Assembly: GCA_032716605.1 (NCBI GenBank)
Contig: CM064492.1
Coordinates: forward strand, 47,725,876 to 47,789,875
Reading direction: 5' to 3'
DNA: 64,000 bases
Source of the DNA: Paralithodes platypus
Taxonomy: Eukaryota > Arthropoda > Malacostraca > Decapoda > Lithodidae
Shown here: positions 54,958 through 64,000 of the stretch, one piece after another
How the letters are laid out: the number at the start of each line of letters is the position of its first letter
How positions within the stretch are numbered: the stretch's first letter is position 1
Program-made: the position numbers and the translations under genes
Notes under the pieces: model-generated
Databases searched by the model: none
What the model was told of the DNA's origin: nothing
Seen by the model: only the letters and a program-made list of their open reading frames with translations

Positions 54958-56631
54958 AGGTGAATTATGGAAGCAAATCAGTGCTGCAATTAGTATTTTA
55001 CAATGTAGTAATGGTCAAGATATGTTGCATTACTGAACGTTACGGTGCTATAAATAAACCTTCTAATAATACAAATATGCAATAATTGTTTTTCTGGCAC
55101 ATAGTTGAAGCTTGCTGACCGAAAACAGCTGGGAGAGAAGGTGTGTGTTGATTGGCTATGCAGGCTCGTGATGTAAACTGAGACCGGGAGAATTTGAAGA
55201 CAGTAAACAAACCCATATAAGTAAGGGTGGGATGATACCTCTGTAACATTTATTCATTAATAATGGCGAACTGTGTGACTGTATGGTATAATAATCTTTC
55301 TAGAGCACCAGTGAATTATGCCAAAGCTCACTCAAAGCAATACAGTGAGAATATTTTGATTAATTTCGTTTTACTTGAAGCCAGACCAGACGTATTTTAG
55401 AGAAGCATTCTGGATTGTTGTTGTTGATGTGTTAATTTTATACTAGCCCTCTGGGCCAGGGCCCTCACAAGGCTAGTGTTCGGTGAGGAGGTGCAAAGTC
55501 AAGTCATGTAACTGTCAGTAGTCAGATATCATCATAAAGTTAGGTGGCTTTCATGAATTTAATGTGTATAGGACCATAGCCTAGGCTTAGTTCTGGTTGA
55601 ACATTAAAATTAATATTTACTTCGACTGACAATTCTTCCAGTGGCACAGTTCTAATATCTACAGGATATAGGCTATCCTAGGAGGTTTGGAATACATGAA
55701 TAACTTTTGTATGGATCATTGATATAGCCTAGTGTTTCTGAAGTAGTGCTGCTACAAACTTTATTACGTTTTGTATTGGAATATCGACGAAAAGTTACAA
55801 GGCCTAACTAGAAAAATAACATGAATATCTGATGTTTGAGTCACGTCTATGGTGTTTCGTCGACGGCCGGGGGGCGACACCCCTCATAGTCCCTTCTCAA
55901 CACCTCGCTCCCCCTTTTCAAAAGTCCTGGATCCGGCCCTGTTTTAGAATGTAGGCCTAGGCTAACTGTGCTTCAAATTTTTTAAATGTAAGTATCTCAT
56001 AACAGGGTAAGAATGACGAACCGTCTAGCCTAGGCTATGTAAGCATCTCATACCAAGGTAAGAATGATCGAAGTGTGTAGCCCTAGTCTAGCCTTTATCA
56101 TCAAGGTAAACCTTGCCTGATGTAATCAACCAAACCCTTTTATACAGAGCGTCAACCACATCCCTATCTGAGAAAATCCAACCAAGAACCCCACGGTTAA
56201 TTCTCAACTCCCAAAGTATTTCTAAATTATAGCCTATTGATGGACGCAGACACTTTGTATGGTCTGCTGTGGATTAATACAATATACTGTGTAAATGATA
56301 CATAAGGAACCAGCACTTCATAATCATAATTTGTTCCCATTTTGCTCATCATCGTGAATAGAGAGACTAGGGATAGGGAGAATCTGTGAGACCTCTACCT
56401 CGTGTCATGTTTGTTGTGGTTACAGTTGACGCCAGCAGGCGATGCGCCTATCATCGTAGCGGAAAATAGTTGCCTATTTGCTTTCGAGTATTGTTATTAT
56501 TATAAACAAATTCATATGAATTATGTCTAACTATCAGTGTCTGGTATATTTGTGGATAACTATATTCATATATAGTTTGGTTCATGTGAGTAACTCATCT
56601 TTTTTATTCTGCCTCCGTAATTCACCTTTAA
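54954..56631. mobile_element. TTAA element, family E, 1.68 kb, non-coding
   Basis: TTAA at both ends (54954-54957, shared with the MITE, and 56628-56631), with inverted 13-bp ends AGGTGAATTATGG and, from the right, AGGTGAATTACGG (one mismatch). No transposase-like frame is visible, so it is probably a deletion derivative. The interior includes AGCCCTCTGGGCCAGGGCCC near 55445-55464 and nothing else I recognise. Confidence 0.8.
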
Positions 56632-57263
56632 ACAAATTTGAACGAACTTTGTCATTACTAGACCCCCGGAATGAATCTATTATACTAGGGGATTTTAACT
56701 TGTGTTACAAACAACGAAATAATAGGCTTGTACGAGAATACAGGCACATACTGACAATGCACAATCACAAACAACTCATCACAACCCCCATACGTATCTC
56801 TGATAACGCTATTACAATATTAGACCATGTAAATTGTAACAGAGAGGACAAAATATCACAATCAGGGGTTATACAAACGGGGATAAGTGATCACTTCGTC
56901 ACATATTGTACACGTAAAACTCCAAAAATTACCCTAGAAAATCACAAGGTCATTAGCACAAGGTCACTCAGAAACTACAACAAAGAAACATTTTTGGACA
57001 TTTTATGGAATACAGATTGGTTTCCAGTGTTTGGAAATACAAACGTTAATGATGCATGGGTTGGCTTCAGAACCATCATCACAAACATCCTAGACGAAAT
57101 AGCTCCTCTGAAAGATATACGAATTAAAGCAAGGTCAGACCCATGGATCAACAATGACATACTACACCATATGGAACATAGAGACAATCTGTTAAAAAGG
57201 CTAGTGAAACATAGACAGGATCAAGGACTGAAACATGAGTTCAACAGGGCTAGGAATAAACTA

Positions 57264-60051
57264 TCTATCTATCTATATGCTCAGGCCCAATTCCCATTTT
57301 GGGGGTAGCCGACTCAAGACAGAGCAAGAACAGGGAAAATACAAAAACAACATAAAAACAACGAATAAACAGACAAAAAGCACAAACTCACACACATCCA
57401 GGTCACCCAGGAGAAGACCCAGAGACCAGGGTCACCAAGGTCGCTCCAGCACTCCCCCGGCCCCCGACCACCCGGAGAGGTTCCGATCTCGGCAGGCAGA
57501 CATGCAGCGGAGCCAAAGCCACAAGCCCTCCCACCACACTTCCAGGCGCACCCTTCATATTAATTGTCTCCCCGGGCCAGGCGCCTGATGGACTATTATC
57601 TAGGCCAACTTGCGCCCGACCCCTTACTCCAAATGACCATGTGTTCACTCAACTATTCATAAGCATTCTCCATTCACTCCTGTCCACCACCACTTCCCCT
57701 GCCTGATCTATAGTAATTCCTCTATCATCCAAAGCTTTTCTTACACAGTCTCTCCATCTCAATGGGGGTCTTCCTGCCCTTCTATCTCCCCTTGTACCTG
57801 ACTCACATATTCTCTTTGTAAGCCTTTCATCTCCCATTCGTTCAACATGACCATACCAGCTCAGCACCCTTCTGTCCACTCTGGCTGACAAATTTTCCTG
57901 CTGCCCCACTCTCCTACGTATCTCTTCATTCCTCAATCTGTCTCTACGAGTAACTCCACACATACTCCTCAAGCAGCTCATCTCCATCACATCCAGCCCT
58001 CTTTTCTCCTTTTTCTCAGCCCCATACATCACTGTTGGCACAACAATTCCTTGATACAGTGCACTTTTTACTTTCACTCCGAGATTTCTCGTCTTCCACA
58101 TACTTCCCATTGCTCCGAAAACCTTCCTTCCTTCACACACTCTCTGTTTTACCTCCATTTCCATACCTCCACTCCTACTTATCGTTCCTCCTAGATATTT
58201 AAAACACTCTACTTGTTCCAATATTTCCCCATCCAGCCTCACATCTAGATTCACCCTATGCTCTCCCCTATTACACACCATTACTTTACTTTTATTGACG
58301 TTCACCTTCAGTTTCCTCCTTCCACAAACCACACCAAACTCTTTGACTACCCGCTGCAGTTTCTTATCAGAATCTGCCACCAATGCTGTGTCATCAGCGA
58401 ACAGCAACTGATTCAACTCCCAATCTCTACCATTCTTTCCTACTAAACCCAATCCTCTTCCCATAGTTCTCCTTTGCACCTCCCTCACCACACCATCCAT
58501 AAACATATTAAACAGCCATGGTGACATTACACAACCCTGTCGCAAACCTACCTTTACCTCAAACCATTCACTCAACTCACCATTTCCTACTCTCACACAT
58601 GCTCTGCTCCCTTCATAAAAACTCTTAACTGCTTCTAACAAATTTCCTCCTATTTCATAAATCCTTAACACCTTCCACATTGCTTCACGGTCCACACGAT
58701 CATACGCTTTTTCCAAGTCCATAAAAGCCCAAAATATCTCCTTATGCTTCTCTAAATACTTCTCGCATAACTGTCTTACTGCAAACATCTGATCCACGCA
58801 CCCTCTTCCCCTCCTAAAACTGCACTGTTCTTCTCCTATTGCAACTTCCGTACACTTTATTATCCTCTCTATCAACACCCTGCCATACAGCTTTCCAACT
58901 ACTGACAATAAACTAATACCTCTATAACTTGAACACTCCTGCCGATCTCCCTTCCCCTTGTACAACGGCACAATACATGCACTCTTCCAGTCTATTGGTA
59001 CCATTGACACAGCAAAGCACACATTGAAAAGTCACACCAACCAATCTATTATCACATCTCCACCCTTCTTTATACACTCCACAGCAATACCATCCAAACC
59101 TTCTGCTTTTCCCGCTCTCATTTGTTTCATTGATTCTTTCACCTCATTTTCCTCAATCCTTTCATTCATTCCCTGCCACCTGGGTTGCCTGGGTAACCTA
59201 TCTCCATCCACCTCTGCTTCAATCACTGCTTCTCTTCCATCTCTTGCATTTAACAAAGATTCAAAATACTCGGCATATCTTTTCCTCACTTCAACTGGTT
59301 CCACTAGTAATTCTCCATTTGCATCTTTCACTGACTCTTCCCTCTTTTGTCCTCCTTTCCTTACTTTATTTACCTCCTTCCAGAACATCTTTTTTCGTTC
59401 TTCAAAATTCTCACTCAACCTTTGACCCCACCTTTCGTTTGCATCTTTTTTCGCTTCTCTAATTTTCCGTTTTGTCTCTCTCCTTTTCTCCTTGTACCTC
59501 TCCCATACCTCAACACTACCATCCTGTAAAACCCTCTGAAAACACTGTCTCTTCTCCTCAACTGCCTTTCTCACCGTATCATTCCACCACTCGCTTCCCT
59601 TCCTGATACCTCTGCCTCCTACTTTCCTTTTGCCGCATACTACCTCTGCACTTGCTTTCACTCCTTCCTTAAACTGTTGCCATTCAACCTCTACTTCTCT
59701 CTCCTTCCATCCACTTTTCATTTAGTCTTTCCTTGTACTCCCTCTCTTTTGCACTCTTCTCTAACTCACTAACTTTTATTACCTCTCTTACTTCACGCTT
59801 GTCTCCTATTCTCCTGTAACTCTTAACTCTTAGCTTTCCCTCCACCAGGTAATGATCTGACATACCCTCCGCCTCACCTCTCATCACATTCACATCCAGC
59901 AGTCTACACAATCTTTCCCTTGTCACCAGCACATAATCCATCAATGCCCTCTCTACAATCTCTCCCCTCACAAGTCTATGCCAGGTGTACTTGTGTATAC
60001 GCCTTTTTTTGAAGAACGTATTACCTACACTCAATCTGCACTCTTCACTCT
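57264..60051 (-). mobile_element. RTE-like LINE, 5' truncated, with 13-bp target duplication
   Basis: TAGGAATAAACTA flanks both ends (57251-57263 and 60052-60064) and is single in copy 1 of the host LINE. The 3' tail on the minus strand is (TAGA)n. The 3' untranslated region is about 380 bp. The 5' end lies in the endonuclease, as usual for truncated LINE insertions. Confidence 0.95.
57649..60034 (-). pseudogene. RTE-like endonuclease C-terminus + reverse transcriptase
   Basis: From 60034 on the minus strand: NTFFKKRRIHKYTWHR, ALMDYVLVTRERL and GMSDHYLVEGKL (the end of an AP-type endonuclease with its SDH block). A frame change near 59700 leads to KGSEWWNDTVRKAVEEKR and ENEVKESMKQMRAGKAEGLD. 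One TGA near 59029-59031, flanked by in-frame sequence on both sides, precedes the rest: CSSYRGISLLSVVGKLY, AFMDLEKAYDRVDREAM (first catalytic Asp), VGLRQGCVMSPWLFNMFMD, LLFADDTALVADS (FADD near 58390-58402), FKYLGGTISRSG and, at the end, WYGHVERMGDERLTKR. Only two lesions after the truncation, so a fairly young insertion. Assignment to RTE is by RT motif style and the short-repeat tail. Confidence 0.9.
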
Positions 60052-62641
60052 TAGGAATAAACTAAGTAGGAAAATTAAATCAGCTAAATCTAATCATTTC
60101 CACAATAAGGCAGAGGAATATCAGAGTAACCCCAAAAAACTATGGAGGCACTTAAAAACAACGGGCTACAGCAACAAGGCAAGGGATTCATCTAACACTA
60201 ATATTGCTCTCAAAATTGATGATCAGGTTTGCCATGATAAACGACAAATTTCAACCTACAACTCCTTCTTCACCTCCATAGCAAACACACTAGCACAGAA
60301 CCTACCGCAACCTCTCAACAAATACACAACAACAACTGCCACCTTTCAAAATTTCTACAGGAATAAAGGCATACACCCGAACTCTTTTGGATTGCAAAAT
60401 GTTACACCAAAATACACATTTGAGGAGCTCTCTAACCTAAATGTACATAAAAGCACAGGACAATACAAAATTCCTGCCAAATTTCTACGAGATGGAGCCA
60501 TTGGTATAGCAGGTCCCCTAACCCACATCATCAACCTGTCAATTAACACCAACACTGTACCTGCTGAACTGAAGGAAGCTATTGTAACCCCTCTATTCAA
60601 GAAAGGAATTCAATTAGATGTTAGTAACTACAGACCAGTTAGCATATTATGTATTGTATCAAAAATCCTTGAAAGAGCTGTATACACCCAAATTGAACAC
60701 TACCTCAAAGAAAATGATCTATTCTATAAGTTTCAATCAGATTTCAGAGGCATGTACTCGACAGACTCCTGTCTCATCCATTTAACAGATCACATTCGTA
60801 ATGAAATGTCTAAAGGTAACTACACCGGTATGGTTCTTCTTGACCTACAAAAAGCGTTTGATACAATAGACCATAATATCCTATGTAATAAACTACAAGC
60901 AATAAGCATTGGGTCAGTGAACTGGTTTAAATCTTATCTTAGTGGTAGAACACAAAGAGTCAAAATTGAGGATAATCTTTCTGATCCTATGCCAATTAAC
61001 TGTGGGGTCCTGCAGGGAAGCATCCTTGTTCCCTTACTCTTTCTCTGTTATGTGAACGACATGGAGCGGAGCGTATCGTGTAAATTATTACTGTATGCTG
61101 ACGACAGTGTGCTTCTGGTTTCAGGAAAAGACCCAATAAGTATTGCTGCCTCACTTTCCAAAGAACTGGAATCGTGTAGTGATTGGCTAGTGGACAATAG
61201 ACTATCTTTTCACCTGGGCAAGACAGAAGCCATCTTATGTGGAACAAAATGCAAATTGAAAGACATTGAGGGCTTCTCGGTCAACTGTAATGATATTCCC
61301 ATAACAACAGTGTCACAAGTGAAATATCTCGGACTAAAACTGGACTCGACTCTGTCAGGTGAAACAATCTTGGAATCGATCCTGAGTAAATGTAGAGCAC
61401 GTATTAAATGCCTGTATAGACAGGTGGGATGCTTGCCAGCGGCGACCAATAAGACCCTATGCCAAGCGCTTGTTTAATGTCATTTTGACTATTCTGTTTC
61501 ATCCTGGTATTCTGCATCATCTAAATCAGCAAAGCACAAACTTCAGGTCAAAATAAAATGGTTAGGTTCATGCTGAACCTAGGACCCAGATCGCATATTG
61601 GACAGGAACAACTTCAGTCACTTGGTATGCTCAATGTCTCTGACAGGGCCAAACAAATCAGACTCATAAATGCCTTCAAGATATTTTATGATAAGGGCTC
61701 CAGAGTATTTAAAAGAGTAATTTTGTTAAAGCAAATGAGAGGATTGGACACAATACAAGGAATAGGTTGTATAATTTTACGGTCCCGAAAATCCAAGGAC
61801 AGGGTAAGCTAACAGTCTTCTTCACTGATATCAAAGACTGGAACAACCTACCCCAGTCAATCCGTGAAAAGAGAACACTGTATTCCTTCAGACGTAGCTT
61901 GAAGGAGCACCTGAACCGGACAGCTGCGAGAAGGGAGCATCAAGCTTATGTCTACTACTAAATACGACATAAGAGATAGGCAAAACAAACTGAAATGATT
62001 ACTGAAATATTTTGACCAGTCCAACTATAGAATGTAAGGTATCTTAATATAACCCCCTGAAATACTTTCTCTAAAGTATCTATTTTTTGTTATCCTCCCT
62101 TTATTCCCCAGCTAACCTAATCCCACAAGGACCCCAATGGAAATACGCCTAACGGCCTTATTGGGCTATCCTTAGTTGGAATTATGCAAAGCTGGTACAT
62201 GTCATATTTGTAACATATTATGTGGCATCAACATTGTAAAATGCTAACTGAATAAATATTATTATTACTATCATTATTATTATTAGTAGTAGTAGTATTA
62301 ACTGCAGAGGTTGAACATTACATGATGATGACAATACGTTGCCTCCCCCCACCCCACCCCCCACACCAACACAACAAATGTGTACAGGAGTTCGCTTTGA
62401 AACACCTATCTGCGCTTCAGTAAAGTTTCAAAAGTATATAGCATACAAAACAAGAAAATGTATAAGTTAAAAACAAAAAACTTACAGTAGGTAATATCAA
62501 CATTTTCCTAACCCAGGAGAATAACCATCCCAAAGCTTCTCCTATTCTCCCAGTATATTCTAGGAAAGGTTAGTTTAGGATTTTAAGTTATTCTAAAGCT
62601 AAAAATTACAACATAAACTTTCAAAATCTTAAATGTTTGCT

Positions 62642-62830
62642 CAGTAATAATGTATGTATGTACAGTATGTATGTATGTATGTATGTATGTATATACTCAG
62701 GCACATACCCCATAGCTAGGGGTGGCCAACTTGAGGCAGAGCCCGAACAGAAACAACATTTAAAGTTCCTATTCTTAGAGTCCAGGGCCCACTTTCGCAT
62801 TCCCTCGCCCATTTCTGTCTCGTCTAGTAG
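62642..62830 (-). mobile_element. RTE-like LINE 3' tail fragment
   Basis: (GTAT)n at 62650-62690 followed by TACTCAGGCACATACCCCAT, GGGTGGCCAACTTGAGGCAG and AGCCCGAACAG. This parallels the 3' end of the RTE element on the plus strand at 57264-57340 (TGCTCAGGCCCAATTCC, GGGTAGCCGACTCAAGACAG, AGCAAGAACAG). The tail repeat unit differs (TACA versus TAGA). 62291-62641 and 62831-63179 hold nothing else recognised beyond a C-rich run near 62345-62363 and an A run at 63038. Confidence 0.65.
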
Positions 62831-63179
62831 GTGAATTTTACAAGGGTGGGAGGATTCCTAGTCCTCTGCCCCAGAAGGAAAAGTAGGAAAGTCAAAGAGA
62901 CAGACAGATACAGCTAAGGTTGGGTAGAGGATGCCAATCCTCACTCTGGATAGGACAAGCCCTCACCCCACAAAGGAATAAAAAGGGAGACAAGCAACAA
63001 CAGACCTATGGTCCTTACTAGCCTAGTCTACTTGTCAAAAAAAAAAAAAAATATACATAAATGCCTCGGCAATCAAGTGTAGAGCTTCAGTTTCAGAAAG
63101 ATTGTGACTAAAAAAACTAAATGATAGTACTGTGAATGATACTCTTACAGTCCCATTACTCGAGCACAAACGCAGTCAA

Positions 63180-64000
63180 TTGTGTTTCTTTTAGAGCCCT
63201 ATTTTTCAGTTGATAAAAAAAATGGGAGTTTTGGTGCTATTCCGCATACAAATATACGTCATTACCATTTCTGAGCTCATCTACCAGGTCATTTACATAA
63301 AGCACAAACAGTGGCCCCAACACTAACCCCTGTGAAACACCATGTAATACTGGTTTCCACTCTGATGCCTAACCCTTCACTATCACACACATCTGTCTAC
63401 CCATCAGAAAAGCATTAAGGGGGCCCACCTCGCTTTTTTTCTCTTTCTCTCCCTCTCTGTTTGGCTTGTATCCATTCGGCCCTATTCAGCCTACTGTTTG
63501 AAGACGTTTACCCCCATCAAGGAGTCAATATTTTCCGGGCGAGCGGTAGCGAGCCAGCATATATACTGTATATATATTTTTGTTTTGACAGCAAACTAAA
63601 TTGTAAATTTTTCGATAGAAAAAATTCTCTGGCGATGCCGGATTTCTCCATACAATGCTGGGGAGCGATAAGAAATCGACACCTGTATGGGGATAAACGT
63701 TTTAAAACAGTTGGCTGAGTGGGGCCGAATAGATACAAGCCAGAGAAAGAGAGAAAAGGAGAGGAAGAGAAAAAACGCAGATGACCCCCCTTAAACTAGT
63801 TCAAATACTTGTCTCCAATGTTATGACTCTCTTCCTAGTCAATCAGTCTTTTGTGCATTAATTTATCAAAGGCCTTTATAAAGTAACAGTAAGCTATAGT
63901 CTATTCGCTGTAAGTAGGCGAGAAATCATGACCTCTATCCTCTGTAACTCAAAAAGGGCTAGAGCAAATTGGTTGTAAATTTCCACATCTATTCCCTGTC
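63180..64000 (-). pseudogene. CR1/L2-like reverse transcriptase pseudogene split by a MITE
   Basis: The minus strand from about 63880 reads KAFDKLMHKRLID, SHNIGDKYLN; after the MITE (63415-63794) it continues FLMGRQMCVIVKG, GVSQGLVLGPLFVLYVNDLV and NGNDVYLYAE where a catalytic YADD is expected. Stops replace a few codons. The upstream part (63900-64000) matches the repeats at 3290-3535 and 5400-5628, so these are probably one LINE family. It runs off the window. Confidence 0.75.
63415..63794. mobile_element. TTAA-flanked MITE, family B, copy 4
   Basis: TTAAGGGGGCCCACCTCGC at the left, GATGACCCCCCTTAA at the right, 380 bp. Arms pair over CATTCGGCCCTATTCAGCC and its inverse at about 63711-63729. 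Removing it and one TTAA brings the two reverse-transcriptase halves together. Confidence 0.85.

Larger units (their letters stand above)
53349..61960 (+). pseudogene. 2A-PHD-endonuclease-RT polyprotein, LINE family D, copy 2
   Basis: The N-terminal segment with DVEANPGP is kept. About 320 bp of linker and the first finger are deleted near 53825. The second finger is partly present (HMKCISKK, FSCNKCAL), and the frame then runs without a stop through FKDEYRVFTNKGL into the endonuclease, HINARSMYHKVSEI. Stops follow at about 54195 and 54258. Endonuclease parts continue with RNDRNRQGGGVCLYVKN and GVCYRPPDD, then beyond the DNA-element insertions with SIILGDFNLCYKQR and SDHFVTYC. After the RTE insertion the linker and reverse transcriptase run from about 60065 to a TAA near 61476: DLQKAFDTIDHNIL, NCGVLQGSI (Pro to Leu in the usual VPQG), YADDSVLLVSG. 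The tail to 61960 is frameshifted. Confidence 0.9.
53349..62290 (+). mobile_element. 2A-motif LINE (family D), copy 2, split by three insertions
   Basis: Element segments are 53349-54470, 56632-57263 and 60052-62290. They are separated by a TTAA MITE plus a second TTAA element (54471-56631) and by an RTE LINE (57264-60051). The 3' end is an (ATT)n-like tract at 62255-62290. Each junction can be placed by comparison with copy 1 at 47299-51825. Confidence 0.9.

Noticed and set aside
54958..56627. Transposase gene in element E
   Set aside because: No open frame longer than about 90 codons and no recognisable catalytic motif, so I treat the element as non-autonomous.

Overview
The window looks like repeat-dense nuclear DNA of a metazoan, most likely a marine arthropod such as a decapod crustacean. 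This is an inference from the very high density of (GA)n, (CA)n and (TA)n tracts and from the mix of CR1/L2-, jockey- and RTE-like LINEs; no host gene was found that would fix the taxon. I see no host protein-coding gene, rRNA, functional tRNA, CRISPR array or bacterial operon. Nearly every real protein-coding signal belongs to a retrotransposon, and most open frames come from microsatellites.

Layout. 1-2.2 kb: a long LTR-like repeat (minus strand) holding a TTAA-flanked MITE, then a LINE 3' end. 2.2-14 kb: purine/pyrimidine tracts, simple repeats, small MITEs and decayed LINE fragments. 14-24.5 kb: a 21-bp minisatellite split by two head-to-head non-LTR elements; one of them (CR1-like) also carries a 3-kb LTR-like insertion and a tRNA-derived SINE. 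24.5-33.5 kb: jockey-like LINE remains, a 19-bp satellite, several TTAA MITEs (two with internal tandem expansions), two copies of a tRNA-derived SINE and a 61-bp-arm palindrome with a hammerhead-like core. 33.5-41 kb: a jockey-like LINE inside an 18-bp minisatellite, then a nearly full-length CR1 copy (ORF1 esterase plus ORF2) broken by a 667-bp foldback element. 42.7-45.9 kb: a CR1 copy with an uninterrupted 959-codon ORF2, the best candidate for a functional gene in the window. 47.3-62.3 kb: two copies of a different LINE whose single long frame has a 2A-like DVExNPGP motif near its N terminus, two PHD-type zinc fingers, an AP-endonuclease and a reverse transcriptase. The second copy is split by a MITE, a second TTAA element and an RTE element with a 13-bp target-site duplication. 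62.3-64 kb: an RTE 3' tail and a LINE pseudogene interrupted by another TTAA MITE.

The window therefore reads as a nested record of transposition. The most notable items are the 2A-like motif kept at the same offset in two decayed LINE copies although no AUG precedes it, the intact CR1 ORF2, the repeated use of TTAA sites by at least four distinct small DNA-transposon families with recognisable empty sites, and tandem-repeat growth inside mobile elements, including five RQGV units at a reverse-transcriptase motif.
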